DNA of 54,364 bases from Mariniphaga sediminis (GCF_003573545.1 NZ_QWET01000028.1:1-54364), one strand, 5' to 3'. Shown: positions 44,404 to 53,517, numbered from the stretch's first letter. The notes: generated by a model not told the origin, from the letters alone. Numbers and translations: made by a program.

Positions 44404-44652
44404 TTATCCGAACTCTTTGGTAAACTCAGCCTCAATTTGCCGGGCCAGCAAGTGATCTTTTTCCGTAATTTTTCCTTCGGAGTGCGTCATAAGCATCACC
44501 TTTACTTTTTTGTAGGAATGAATTAAAAGATCGGGGTGGTGGTCAGCGGCTTCGGCCAGCGGCATCACCTGGTTGACAAAGCGGACGGCTTCTTTGAAGT
44601 TTTTTAGTACAAACTCTTTTGTCAGGCAATTATTTTCTGTTTTCCATTCCAT
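44404..44652 (-). CDS. Pterin-4a-carbinolamine dehydratase-like protein
   Basis: 82 residues. All signature residues present in EAADHHPDLLIHSYKKVKVM (about 35-54) and THSEGKITEKD: E-x3-H-H-P-x(5)-Y...H...D, the active-site motif of PhhB/PCD. It would dehydrate 4a-hydroxytetrahydrobiopterin. No phenylalanine hydroxylase is in the window. In bacteria lacking it, such proteins are thought to act in folate or molybdopterin metabolism; here inference only. Confidence 0.9.
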   Translation of the reverse strand: MEWKTENNCLTKEFVLKNFKEAVRFVNQVMPLAEAADHHPDLLIHSYKKVKVMLMTHSEGKITEKDHLLARQIEAEFTKEFG

Positions 44653-44711
44653 AACACTTTCTTTTAAATTACAATTTCTGATTCAGTAAAACACAATAGT
44701 ATTCTTGACAT

Positions 44712-44948
44712 CTATTTCTCCCCATTTTCCTTTTCTTCTTTTTTTCGTTGTTTTTTCCTTTTTGAATAGCGGTATCCAAAATAGCCGGCAAAAATTGCCA
44801 GGGGTAAAATGATGTACAGAACAATATTGAACAGATTGAATTCAACCTGTTCGGGAACTGTGGGCGGATACATATCGGGCGACTGGGAATAGGCTTTTAT
44901 TCCGAACACCAGAAAAGAAAAAACAACAACAAGTTTTCTGAATATCAT
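44712..44948 (-). CDS. Small single-pass membrane protein
   Basis: 78 residues. Signal peptide IFRKLVVVFSFLVFGIKAYSQ, short periplasmic Pro-rich spacer (MYPPTVPEQVEF), one TM (NLFNIVLYIILPLAIFAGYFG) and a Lys/Glu-rich cytoplasmic tail (KRKKQRKKEEKE). I do not recognise the family; it may be an anchor or adapter. Same strand as the pterin dehydratase, 59 nt apart. Confidence 0.65.
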   Translation of the reverse strand: MIFRKLVVVFSFLVFGIKAYSQSPDMYPPTVPEQVEFNLFNIVLYIILPLAIFAGYFGYRYSKRKKQRKKEEKENGEK

Positions 44949-45057
44949 TGCTCTATTTTTTTTATTTATTTCTGCCTACTAAATATGAAGCAAACTGTAC
45001 GGCCTCTTTGTTCAAATAATATCTGATTTTAAGATTCATCTGCGTGGTGGAAGTAAA

Positions 45058-45321
45058 TTAAAGGTTTAACGTCTCTTCCCGAATCCATAAAAACCAGTTG
45101 CCTGTTCCGGTATCGTGTTTTAGGATATAATTTTTTTGGCCGGCTGTACGTACCTTAAAATAATTTGCCGGGGGAAAATCCGAATTTTGATCTCCCTGGT
45201 ACCACCTGTCAACTACTTCTTCAATTTCAAACCGGATGTTGTCCCAGTAAAAGCATATGGGATATTCGTCGGCTTTATAACCTGCATGACACTCCACTGT
45301 AACCGCAAATAAATCTTTCAT
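45058..45321 (-). CDS. Small cytoplasmic protein, DUF6504-like
   Basis: 87 residues from the ATG at 45321; a longer frame begins at 45423. The core CHAGYKADEYPICFYWDNIRF, then EEVVDRWYQGDQNSDFPPAN, KVRTAGQKNYILKHDTGTG and FLWI is the beta-rich pattern I associate with small DUF6504-type proteins often found with Y-family DNA polymerases. None is adjacent here. The assignment is tentative. Function unknown. Confidence 0.6.
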   Translation of the reverse strand: MKDLFAVTVECHAGYKADEYPICFYWDNIRFEIEEVVDRWYQGDQNSDFPPANYFKVRTAGQKNYILKHDTGTGNWFLWIREETLNL

Positions 45322-45568
45322 CCTGTAAAACTTTAATCGACTAAAAAGGATACGTAAAGAGTTTACGGCAAGATTCATTCGGTATAAAACAAGTTTTATC
45401 TGGTGCTTTTTTCGTTGGGACAACAGATGGGAAGTTTACAAAAAGAAAAGGACTCTTATAAAAAATGTATTCAGTGAAAGCGTCGGTGCCTGAGCTTTCC
45501 CTTCCGGATCATCTTGGAAAAAGGGGCAGGATGTATTAATTTTAACAGAAAAAGAAAGGGAAAAGAAT

Positions 45569-46603
45569 ATGAAAGCCTGGGTAATTGATGAAATTAGCGA
45601 TTTGCGCACGGAGGATAAACCGCTCACCCGGATGGATATACCCAAACCGAAACCGAAGCTGGGTGAGTTACTTATAAAAGTGAATGTTTGCGGTGTTTGT
45701 CATACAGAGATCGATGAAATTGAAGGACGGACACCTCCTCCCTTTTTTCCGGTGGTCCCCGGTCACCAGGTTGTGGGAGTTGTAGAAGAATCGAACGGGC
45801 TTGAAGGCGACATTCGACCCGGCGACAGGGTAGGGGTGGCCTGGATTTTTTCTTCGTGTGGTGTATGCGAATACTGCGTATCAGGAAGGGAAAACCTGTG
45901 CCCGGAGTTTATGGCTACCGGCAGGGATGCCAATGGCGGGTATGCTGAATACATGGTAGTTCCGGAACAGTTTGTTTACCCGATCCCGGATATTTTTACC
46001 GATGCAGAAGCCGCTCCGTTGCTTTGCGCAGGTGCTGTCGGTTACCGTTCGGTCGCCCTGAGTAATATTGCTGACGGGCAGCAGATTGGACTGACTGGTT
46101 TTGGGGCATCGGCACATTTGGTACTGAAATTAATAAAGTATAAATATCCACACGTTGAAGTTTACGTGTTTGCCCGGAGCCCGAAAGAGCGGGAATTTGC
46201 GATGGAACTTGGGGCAAAATGGGCCGGCAATACGGATGAACGGCCGCCTTGCCTGCTCGACGCTGTTATAGACACTACCCCTGTGTGGAAACCGGTTCTT
46301 TGCGCCCTGGAATTTCTGAAGCCGGGCGGACGACTGGTTATCAATGCTATCCGGAAAGAAAATACCGACCAGGAGTACTTGTACAATTTGGATTATTCGC
46401 GTCATCTGTGGATGGAAAAGGAGATAAAAAGTGTGGCCAACGTCACTGCCCGCGATGTGCGTGAATTTATTCGTATTGCCGCAGAAATGCCTTTTAAACC
46501 CGACGTGGAAGTTTATCCGTTCGATAAGGCCAATGAGGCGATAATGGATATTAAGAATCGAAAGATAAAGGGGGCTAAGGTACTACAAGTAAAAAAATTA
46601 TAA
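45569..46603 (+). CDS. Zinc-dependent alcohol dehydrogenase family protein
   Basis: 344 residues, medium-chain dehydrogenase/reductase. Catalytic zinc ligands: Cys in VCGVCHTEID and the GH in VVPGHQVVG; structural zinc Cys cluster SCGVCEYCVSGRENLC (about 96-111). Nucleotide-binding GLTGFGASAHLVLKLI (about 173-188). Residue pattern suits NAD(P)H-dependent alcohol/aldehyde dehydrogenases of the AdhP/YahK type. It is single-gene and overlaps the convergent YbaK gene by 6 bases. Confidence 0.9.
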   Translation: MKAWVIDEISDLRTEDKPLTRMDIPKPKPKLGELLIKVNVCGVCHTEIDEIEGRTPPPFFPVVPGHQVVGVVEESNGLEGDIRPGDRVGVAWIFSSCGVCEYCVSGRENLCPEFMATGRDANGGYAEYMVVPEQFVYPIPDIFTDAEAAPLLCAGAVGYRSVALSNIADGQQIGLTGFGASAHLVLKLIKYKYPHVEVYVFARSPKEREFAMELGAKWAGNTDERPPCLLDAVIDTTPVWKPVLCALEFLKPGGRLVINAIRKENTDQEYLYNLDYSRHLWMEKEIKSVANVTARDVREFIRIAAEMPFKPDVEVYPFDKANEAIMDIKNRKIKGAKVLQVKKL

Positions 46604-47110
46604 ATCATCCTGCCACCGTTCCGACGGATCTTTAGGGAAGGAAATGGTTCTCCAGGAAAACTGAAAAATTTTGGGTTTGACAAGCTGCTCAAAATCTTTA
46701 TATCGCATTTTTATCAGCTCGGTGTGTGTGCCAGCGTTGAATGCGATTTCTTCGTTCCGGGTAAGCGCCTCGGCAACAAAAACATCCATGTTGTACAGGT
46801 TGCCAAAAGGCGGCATAGCTCCCACTTCACAGTCGGGGAAGTGGTATTTAAATTCTGCTTCGTTAGCCAACGTAACTTTATCTGATTCCAGTGTTTTTTT
46901 CATTTTTTCAAAATCGATGTGGTAAGACGCCGGCAGAACAGCCATTGCCATTTTCTCATCCATTTTAATCATCACTGTTTTGGCAAACTCTTTCCCCGAA
47001 ACATGCGCCGATGAGGCAATTTCCTGAGAGGTATAAGCATTGGAATGTTTTATGGAAACATATTTGATGTTGTTCCCGTCCAAAAATGTTTTGAGCTTTT
47101 TTACCGGCAT
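46598..47110 (-). CDS. YbaK/aminoacyl-tRNA deacylase domain protein
   Basis: 170 residues. YbaK/ProX fold: KTFLDGNNIKYVSIKHSNAY, then SAHVSGKEFAKTVMIKMDEKM (about 37-57; the conserved Lys in AKTV), LPASYHIDFEKM, ANEAEFKYHFPDCEVGAMPP (G-A-x-P-P-F loop) and NAGTHTELIKMRYKDFEQLV near the C-terminus. Hydrolyses mischarged aminoacyl-tRNA in the family; the exact substrate is not determinable. Convergent with the alcohol dehydrogenase. Confidence 0.92.
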   Translation of the reverse strand: MPVKKLKTFLDGNNIKYVSIKHSNAYTSQEIASSAHVSGKEFAKTVMIKMDEKMAMAVLPASYHIDFEKMKKTLESDKVTLANEAEFKYHFPDCEVGAMPPFGNLYNMDVFVAEALTRNEEIAFNAGTHTELIKMRYKDFEQLVKPKIFQFSWRTISFPKDPSERWQDDL

Positions 47111-47246
47111 AACTTCTGATTTTTAAAATGTTAAAAAGTAAGAACACGCACATGAAAAGAGTACAAAAGGAAGATGTCTTTGTGCTTTTTCTACTTTTTT
47201 TAAGCAGAAATGTTTCAAAATCGGGCGATAGATTTTCCGGCAAAAG

Positions 47247-47278
47247 AAAACCTGCTCCGGTTACGGAACAGGTTTTTT
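47247..47278. terminator. Terminator downstream of ilvC
   Basis: AAAACCTG (47247-47254) pairs with CAGGTTTT (47269-47276), and TCCG with CGGA inside. U-tracts on both strands, so it can serve ilvC (minus) and is also able to end a + transcript. Apart from this the 324 bases from 47111 to 47434 show no gene. Confidence 0.7.
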
Positions 47279-47434
47279 ATCTTTTTCAGAAAAACAGGTG
47301 TTGTGTCAGATTATAAATGATGTGTTCTCATGGCACATCCGGAACCACTGGCGGCTAATAAGCGCAGAGTCATTTCCCCTGACGGGTAAGGATGCGGGAA
47401 GAATATTCATTTTATACATGACACGTCCGTTTTC

Positions 47435-48490
47435 CTATTTTGATCCCCTTTCGGGACGAAGTTGGCGCACTGCTGCACCTGCCTGCCACAATTCCGATTC
47501 GCGCATCTCGGTTAACTCAGCGTTCAGGCTTGTTTTGTAATCAACACTACTGGTTGAATCCAAAACGCGTTTGGTTTCTGCACCTGATTTTACACTTTCG
47601 TATAAGTCATTGAATACAGGCAGTGTTGCTTCGCGAAATTTATGTCTCCAGTCGAGTGCACCGCGTTGAGCTGTTGCGCTACAGTTGGCATACATCCAGT
47701 CCATCCCGTTCTGATCTACCAGACGGATAAGACTTTGAGTGAGTTCCTCTACTGTTTCGTTGAATGCTTCTGAAGGACTGTGTCCGTTTTCACGGAGTAC
47801 TTTGTATTGCGCTTCGATAATTCCAGCCAATGCACCCATCAGCACACCGCGTTCACCAGTGAGGTCTGAAAATACTTCGTTTTCAAAGGTAGTGGGGAAC
47901 AGGTAACCTGAACCGATGGCAATACCCAGCGCCAAAGTACGCTCTTCTGCTCTGCCGGTGAAATCCTGGAAAATAGCATAACTTGAGTTAATGCCATTGC
48001 CAGCCAAAAAGTTGGTACGAACGCTGGCACCCGAACCTTTGGGAGCAACGAGGATAACATCCACATTTTTTGGAGGAATAACACCCGTTTGCTCTTTATA
48101 AGTAATAGAAAAACCATGTGAGAAATACAGGGCGTCGCCTTCGTTAAGGCAAGGTTCCAGTTGGGGCCAAATGATACGTTGGGCCGCATCCGAAACGAGG
48201 TACTGAATAATGGTACCTTTTTTAGCTGCTTCTTCTACCGGGAAAAGTGTTTCGCCCGGAACAAAACCATCGCGAATAGCCTTGTCCCAATCCTCTTTGA
48301 ACTCCGGGGCCTGGCCTATAATGACATTAAACCCGTTGTCTTTCATATTCAGTGCCTGGGCAGGACCTTGTACTCCATAACCAATAATGGCTATGATTTC
48401 GTCTTTTAATACTTCTCTTGCTTTTTCTACTGGAAATTCTTCGCGGAGAACAACATTTTCTGATACTCCGCCAAAGCTAATTTTTGCCAT
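47435..48490 (-). CDS. ilvC: Ketol-acid reductoisomerase
   Basis: 351 residues, second step of valine/isoleucine synthesis: NADPH-dependent rearrangement and reduction of acetolactate. N-terminal Rossmann domain with EIIAIIGYGVQGPAQALNMK (about 32-51) and VDVILVAPKGSGASVR; C-terminal helical knot with SDLTGERGVLMGALAGIIEA and FNETVEELTQSLIRLV, which hold the metal-binding Asp/Glu. Length corresponds to the short form. Last gene of the ilv operon, 129 nt after ilvN. Confidence 0.96.
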   Translation of the reverse strand: MAKISFGGVSENVVLREEFPVEKAREVLKDEIIAIIGYGVQGPAQALNMKDNGFNVIIGQAPEFKEDWDKAIRDGFVPGETLFPVEEAAKKGTIIQYLVSDAAQRIIWPQLEPCLNEGDALYFSHGFSITYKEQTGVIPPKNVDVILVAPKGSGASVRTNFLAGNGINSSYAIFQDFTGRAEERTLALGIAIGSGYLFPTTFENEVFSDLTGERGVLMGALAGIIEAQYKVLRENGHSPSEAFNETVEELTQSLIRLVDQNGMDWMYANCSATAQRGALDWRHKFREATLPVFNDLYESVKSGAETKRVLDSTSSVDYKTSLNAELTEMRESELWQAGAAVRQLRPERGSK

Positions 48491-48619
48491 AATTTTCGAT
48501 TATTATTATGAATTTTAATGTTTTTCTAAAAAATAGTGCAAATTTATTATTTTTTATTCAGTTTTTATTGCATGTTGGAATTATTGACCCCTTTTATGAT
48601 ACTAAATTCACGCAATAAA

Positions 48620-49162
48620 TTAGTCTAAACTTTCCAAAAGTGCATCTCTTTCTTTCAGAAACTCTGAAAGCCGTTCAATAGGATCGCGTGTAATCGCAAC
48701 CCTTCCGGAACGTATAAACTGCATCACTTTAAATTTGTTCAATTCTTCGAACAGGGCCTGGGTCTCTTCCTTGTGACCGGTTTTTTCAATTACCGTGTAT
48801 TCCTTGGTAATTTCAAGAATGCGGGCGCCGGAGTTACGTACTACCTTTTCGATGGTGTTGTCTTCATAAAGGGATTCTGTATGTACTTTATAAAGAGCAA
48901 TTTCCTGATAAATCATTTCTTTATTGGTATGGTAGAATGCTTTCAGAACATCGATTATCTTTTCGATTTGTCCTACAATTTTGACAATCTGCTCTTCTGT
49001 CGTATTAACAACAATAGTGAATTTGTAAACTCCGCTAATGGCCGATTCTGAAACGGTTAAACTTTCCAGATTCACTTTTCTTCGGGTGAATACAATGGTA
49101 ATTCGCGTCAGTAGCCCTATATGATTTTCCGAATAAACTGTTATGATATATTCCTTTTTCAT
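48620..49162 (-). CDS. ilvN: Acetolactate synthase regulatory (small) subunit
   Basis: 180 residues. N-terminal ACT domain (about 4-75: EYIITVYSENHIGLLTRITI, ESLTVSESAISGVYKFTIVV) that binds valine for feedback control, and a C-terminal ALS_ss_C-type domain. Length is that of the IlvH/IlvN group. It follows ilvB by 34 nt. The pair forms acetolactate synthase. Confidence 0.94.
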   Translation of the reverse strand: MKKEYIITVYSENHIGLLTRITIVFTRRKVNLESLTVSESAISGVYKFTIVVNTTEEQIVKIVGQIEKIIDVLKAFYHTNKEMIYQEIALYKVHTESLYEDNTIEKVVRNSGARILEITKEYTVIEKTGHKEETQALFEELNKFKVMQFIRSGRVAITRDPIERLSEFLKERDALLESLD

Positions 49163-49196
49163 TATGCTGAATTTTTTAGATTTTGAACGTTAAATT

Positions 49197-50924
49197 TTAG
49201 CTGTTGGGTTCCAGCATAACATCTGAAACCGAGGCTCCGGTCGGTACCATTGGGAAAACGTTGTCTTCTTTTTCAATGACAACTTCGAGCAGGTAAGGTC
49301 CGTCATGGTCAATCATTTTTTGAATACCACTATCCAAATCTTCACGGTGTTCCACTTTGTGACCTTCAATTCCAAAACCTTTACCGATTGTTATAAAATC
49401 GGGATTCTGCAATTCTGTAAAGGAATATCTTTTTTCAAAAAAGAGCTGCTGCCACTGGCGTACCATTCCCAGAAAGTTATTATTCAATACAATAATCTTT
49501 ACCGGGAGTTTGTTTTGGGCAATGGTTCCCAGTTCCTGAATAGTCATCTGGAATCCACCATCGCCAATAACTGCAATAACAGTGCGGTCGGGAGCCCCCA
49601 GTTGTGCACCCATGCTTGCCGGCAATCCAAATCCCATAGTGCCCAAACCTCCGGAGGTGACATTGCTTCGCGGCTGCCTGAATTTGAAATAACGGGAAGC
49701 AATCATTTGGTGTTGCCCTACGTCGGTAACCAAAATAGCTTCGTGGTTGGTTTTGTCTCCGGCTATACGCACTACCTCACCCATGGTCAGGCCGGGTTTT
49801 GTCGGGAATAGCTCATTGTGAATTATTTTGTCATTTTCTATTTTGTCGCATTCCCTGAATCTTGACAGCCATTCGTCGTGTTTGTTGGGTTTTACAAGGT
49901 CAGTAAGCATTTTGAGCGTTTTTTTGGAGTTACCCAAAACGGCCACATCTGCTTTTTTTATTTTGTTGATTTCCGACGGGTCTATTTCAAGGTGAATTAT
50001 TTTTGCTTTTTCAGCATAAGTAGATACTTTTCCGGTAACACGGTCGTCGAAACGCATGCCAACAGCAATAATTAAATCCGCCTCATTGGTAAGCAGGTTG
50101 GGACCGTAATTCCCGTGCATACCGAGCATCCCAACATTTAGTGGATGATCCGAAGGTAGTGCCGAAAGCCCCAGCAAGGTCCAGGCAGCAGGAATTCCGG
50201 TTTTTTCCACAAATGCTTTCAGCTCTTCCTCGGCCTGGCCAATAATAACACCTTGCCCAAACAATAGCATGGGTTTTTTGGCTTCATCGATAATTTCAGC
50301 AGCCTCTTTTACTTTAAAAGGATCGATGCGTGGTTCAGGAACATAACTTCTGACTTTCCTGCATTTCTTGTATTCGAACTCCAGTTCGGCAAACTGAGCA
50401 TCTTTGGTAATATCGATTAACACCGGCCCCGGACGCCCTGATCGTGCAATGTAAAAAGCCTGAGCAATGGCTTCCGGTATCTCTTCCGGCGAGGTTATCT
50501 GGTAATTCCATTTGGTAATCGGCATGGAAATACCCACTACATCCGATTCCTGAAAAGCATCGGTACCTAACAAGGGGGAAGCAACCTGGCCAGATATACA
50601 AACCAGTGGGGTAGAGTCGATCATGGCATCGGCAATGCCGGTAATAAGATTCGTTGCCCCCGGTCCTGATGTAACGAAACAGACGCCGGCTTTCCCGGTG
50701 ACCCTTGCGTAGCCCTGGGCAGCATGCACAGCCCCCTGCTCGTGGCGGGTAAGAATGTGCTCTACATGCTTATCGAAATCATACAATGCATCGTAAATGG
50801 GCATAATAGCCCCTCCCGGATACCCAAAAATGGTATCAACTCCTTCTTCCAGAAGGGAAAGGATTACGGCCTGTGAACCGGTAACTTTTCTCTTTGTCAT
50901 ATTTCCAGATTTTGAATTATTCAT
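49197..50924 (-). CDS. ilvB: Acetolactate synthase catalytic subunit
   Basis: 575 residues, condenses two pyruvates or pyruvate plus 2-oxobutyrate. Thiamine-diphosphate enzyme: N-terminal DTIFGYPGGAIMPIYDAL (about 30-47) with catalytic Glu in LTRHEQGAVHAAQGYA, FAD-associated central domain (GVIIGQAEEELKAFVEKTG), and C-terminal ThDP motif GDGGFQMTIQELGTIAQN...LNNN (about 437-465). ATG at 50924 used; an internal ATG at 50900 aligns better with family starts and may be the real one. Lies 9 nt after ilvD. Confidence 0.95.
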   Translation of the reverse strand: MNNSKSGNMTKRKVTGSQAVILSLLEEGVDTIFGYPGGAIMPIYDALYDFDKHVEHILTRHEQGAVHAAQGYARVTGKAGVCFVTSGPGATNLITGIADAMIDSTPLVCISGQVASPLLGTDAFQESDVVGISMPITKWNYQITSPEEIPEAIAQAFYIARSGRPGPVLIDITKDAQFAELEFEYKKCRKVRSYVPEPRIDPFKVKEAAEIIDEAKKPMLLFGQGVIIGQAEEELKAFVEKTGIPAAWTLLGLSALPSDHPLNVGMLGMHGNYGPNLLTNEADLIIAVGMRFDDRVTGKVSTYAEKAKIIHLEIDPSEINKIKKADVAVLGNSKKTLKMLTDLVKPNKHDEWLSRFRECDKIENDKIIHNELFPTKPGLTMGEVVRIAGDKTNHEAILVTDVGQHQMIASRYFKFRQPRSNVTSGGLGTMGFGLPASMGAQLGAPDRTVIAVIGDGGFQMTIQELGTIAQNKLPVKIIVLNNNFLGMVRQWQQLFFEKRYSFTELQNPDFITIGKGFGIEGHKVEHREDLDSGIQKMIDHDGPYLLEVVIEKEDNVFPMVPTGASVSDVMLEPNS

Positions 50925-50933
50925 TATTTATTT

Positions 50934-52766
50934 TTAATCTATCAAACGAACCGCGCCTTTGTCGGCAGAAGAAACCAGACTGGCATAAGCTTTCAGCGCT
51001 TTGGATATCTCTCTTTTACGATCGCCAGGCTTAAATGCATTTTCGCCTTTCGCCTCTTCTGCTTTTCTTCGTTGGGCCAGTTCTTCATCTGAAACCAACA
51101 GGTTGATGGAACGGTTCACAATATCTATTTCTATTTTATCATTGTTTTGGATGAGACCGATAGCTCCGCCTGCAGCAGCTTCCGGAGAAACATGGCCAAT
51201 AGAAAGTCCTGATGTACCTCCCGAGAAGCGTCCGTCGGTAATCAGGGCGCATGCTTTATCCAGTTGCATTGACTTCAGGTAAGAAGTAGGGTAGAGCATT
51301 TCCTGCATTCCCGGGCCTCCTTTGGGGCCTTCGTAACGAATAACCACCACATCGCCTTTTTGTACTTCGTCGCCCAGAATGCCATTTACCGCATCATCCT
51401 GTGAATTGAATACTTTGGCTGTTCCGGTAAACTTGAAAATGGATGAATCTACTCCGGCTGTTTTTACAATACAACCACCTTCAGCGATGTTTCCATAAAG
51501 TACGGCCAGCCCGCCATCCTTATTATAGGCATGTTCTGCACTCCGGATACATCCGTTTTTGCGGTCGGTATCCAGTTCGGTATAATAATTTTCCTGCGAA
51601 GCCATTATCAGGTTACGTGATCCGTCGCCGGGCGAGGAGAGGAAACGCTTCATGGCATCTGCGGAGGTGTTGTCGCGCGTAATATCATAAGCTTCAATAG
51701 CTTCTTTAAGAGTGCGTCCGTCAATTCGGTTCACAGAGGTTTCAAGCAGATCGATGCGTTCGAGTTCTCCCAAAATTGAAAGAATACCCCCTGCGCGGTT
51801 TACATCCTGAACATGGTAGTGCGAACTGGGCGCTACTTTGCAAAGGTTTGGAGTAATACGCGAAAGGCGGTCGATGTCCTGCATGGAAAATTCCACCCCG
51901 GCTTCGTGGGCAATTGCCAAAAGGTGCAGTACCGTGTTGGTAGACCCTCCCATGGCAATATCCAGTTTCATGGCATTTAAAAAGGCATCGCGGGTCGCAA
52001 TGTTCCGGGGCAATACAGATTCGTCTCCTTCAAAATAGTATTTTTTAGTAGCTGCAATAATTTTCTCAACAGCTTCTTCGAACAGTTTTTTCCGGTTGGC
52101 ATGCGTTGCCACGATGGTACCATTTCCGGGAAGCGCCAGCCCGATAGCTTCGGCAAGGCAGTTCATGGAGTTGGCCGTAAACATGCCGGAACAGGAGCCA
52201 CAGGTTGGACAGGCATTTTGTTCGATAACCGACAGTTCCTGATCGGAAACAGACTGGTCGGCGGCCATAACCATTGCATCTACCAGGTCGAAATGTTTAT
52301 TGCCAATTTCACCTGCTTCCATTGGTCCTCCGGAAACAAACACGGCAGGGATGTTCAGCCTCACGGCAGCCATGAGCATTCCGGGGGTGATTTTATCACA
52401 GTTTGAGATACAAATCATCGCATCTACTTTGTGCCCGTTACACATATATTCCACACTGTCGGCAATCACATCGCGCGAGGGCAGGGAGTACAACATGCCG
52501 TCGTGCCCCATGGCAATCCCGTCGTCAATGGCAATGGTGTTAAACTCTGCGGCAAAGAAGCCATGTTCTTCGATGAGGCCTTTCAGGTATTGACCAATTC
52601 CGTGCAGGTGGGCGTGCCCCGGCACAAACTGTGTGAATGAATTGACAATAGCAATTACCGGACGGCCAAAATGTTCTTCTTTCATACCGTTGGCGCGCCA
52701 GAGACTTCTTGCTCCAGCCATTCTGCGACCCTGGGTGGTCGTGTTGCTTCGTAATGGAATTTGCAT
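50934..52766 (-). CDS. ilvD: Dihydroxyacid dehydratase
   Basis: 610 residues, iron-sulfur enzyme of branched-chain amino acid synthesis. Cluster and substrate motifs: [20 protein letters not shown] (about 119-138), [17 protein letters not shown] (about 191-207), [16 protein letters not shown], and [20 protein letters not shown] (about 510-530). Complete. First structural gene of ilvD-ilvB-ilvN-ilvC, controlled by the leader peptide/terminator upstream. Confidence 0.97.
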   Translation of the reverse strand: MQIPLRSNTTTQGRRMAGARSLWRANGMKEEHFGRPVIAIVNSFTQFVPGHAHLHGIGQYLKGLIEEHGFFAAEFNTIAIDDGIAMGHDGMLYSLPSRDVIADSVEYMCNGHKVDAMICISNCDKITPGMLMAAVRLNIPAVFVSGGPMEAGEIGNKHFDLVDAMVMAADQSVSDQELSVIEQNACPTCGSCSGMFTANSMNCLAEAIGLALPGNGTIVATHANRKKLFEEAVEKIIAATKKYYFEGDESVLPRNIATRDAFLNAMKLDIAMGGSTNTVLHLLAIAHEAGVEFSMQDIDRLSRITPNLCKVAPSSHYHVQDVNRAGGILSILGELERIDLLETSVNRIDGRTLKEAIEAYDITRDNTSADAMKRFLSSPGDGSRNLIMASQENYYTELDTDRKNGCIRSAEHAYNKDGGLAVLYGNIAEGGCIVKTAGVDSSIFKFTGTAKVFNSQDDAVNGILGDEVQKGDVVVIRYEGPKGGPGMQEMLYPTSYLKSMQLDKACALITDGRFSGGTSGLSIGHVSPEAAAGGAIGLIQNNDKIEIDIVNRSINLLVSDEELAQRRKAEEAKGENAFKPGDRKREISKALKAYASLVSSADKGAVRLID

Positions 52767-52796
52767 AATTTTAAGTTTTTAAAATCTCTTTTCATT

Positions 52797-52829
52797 AAAA
52801 AAGCCTCCCCCGGAATCCGGGAAAGGCTT
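52797..52829 (-). terminator. ilv attenuator terminator
   Basis: On the minus strand AAGCCTTTCCCGG pairs with CCGGGGGAGGCTT (13-base stem with two G-U pairs, 3-base loop) and is followed by TTTT. It lies between the leader peptide stop and the ilvD start. The leader segment CCGGGA near the peptide's 3' end can pair with TCCCGG in the left arm, giving a candidate antiterminator. Confidence 0.75.
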
Positions 52830-52857
52830 GTAAATATCTTTTAACTAACATATATAA

Positions 52858-52926
52858 CTAACCCATCCCGGCGAATCCTGACACGACCACGAGAATGACT
52901 AGAATATATGTAGCAATTAATTTCAT
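52858..52926 (-). CDS. ilv operon leader peptide
   Basis: 22 codons, ATG at 52926, stop TAG at 52858-52860; too short for usual gene calling. Ten of 22 residues are Ile, Leu or Val, and codons 8-15 read ILVILVVV. It ends 29 nt before the terminator that precedes ilvD. When charged tRNA for these amino acids is scarce, the ribosome would stall in this stretch and free the CCGGGA segment, opening the terminator. Its promoter is seen just upstream. Confidence 0.75.
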   Translation of the reverse strand: MKLIATYILVILVVVSGFAGMG

Positions 52927-52950
52927 ACTTAAAACTTCGTAAGTTTTTGG

Positions 52951-52981
52951 CAAATGTAAAAACTATATTTAAAAATCAAAA
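52951..52981 (-). promoter_or_regulatory. ilv operon promoter
   Basis: On the minus strand TTTTG (52981-52977), an 18-base gap, and TACATTTG (52958-52951). This is the best match in the window to the Bacteroidota -33/-7 promoter (TTTG, TAnnTTTG). Transcription would start close to 52945, about 19 nt before the leader peptide ATG. Confidence 0.7.
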
Positions 52982-53214
52982 TGAATTGAAAGTAATTTTA
53001 TGTTTTTTCTGCCAAATTTAAATTTTAAGACCGTATTCTGTTGGAGAGTGTTGCTCAAATTACCGCTTCGGCCCGGGAGTCCATTTTGATCTTCCGCCCG
53101 ATTCTGCGAAAAAATGCATCGCCTCCTGGTGGCATATAAGTTGCGCATCCAGAAGCATTTCGGGCGTGTGTACTGCTGCCTTGCCGTTTTTCAAGTCTGT
53201 AAAAAAAAACCAAC

Positions 53215-53247
53215 AAAAAACCGGCAGGTTTTCACGGAACCCGCCGG
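53215..53247 (-). terminator. Terminator on the minus strand, downstream of the DUF1080 gene
   Basis: Minus-strand stem CCGGCGGGTT/AACCTGCCGG (53247-53238 and 53230-53221, one mismatch) followed by TTTTTT. It lies 270 nt beyond the DUF1080 stop and would end that transcript or one starting in the gap. Confidence 0.65.
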
Positions 53248-53327
53248 CAGTGTTAACGCCCTGTAAAATGGGCCATAACGTTTAAATATTACTATGCTTA
53301 GCAACTTGTAAATTGTTGATTTTAAGT

Positions 53328-53362
53328 GCCCCTGTGAAGCTTGGCCTTCCACAGGGGCTTTT
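53328..53362 (+). terminator. Strong hairpin on the + strand in the intergenic region
   Basis: GCCCCTGTG (53328-53336) and CACAGGGGC (53350-53358), 9 GC-rich pairs, followed by TTTT on the + strand. No + strand gene precedes it within the window's visible genes, so either a small RNA ends here or the structure has another role. Confidence 0.55.
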
Positions 53363-53505
53363 CACCCTTCACAATACGATTTTTTGTACTCCCAACGCGA
53401 TTTTTCCTTCCATAACGGAAATTTTCAGTCTCCCAATGGGAATTACCCCCTCCAAAACGCAATTTTATATGTTCCCAACGGAAAATGACCCTTCCCGATT
53501 AGTTT
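53363..53505. repeat. Degenerate tandem repeats with a period near 21 bases
   Basis: Core Y-T-C-C-C/A-A-A-x-x-G-x-A-A/T-T-T starts near 53368, 53389, 53407, 53430, 53449 and 53472, with spacings of 18-23 bases. The wider gap 52927-53517 also contains the ilv promoter, the two hairpins above and an AT-rich stretch at 52985-53040. No intact gene was seen. Confidence 0.5.
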
Positions 53506-53517
53506 TTCAAAATTTTC

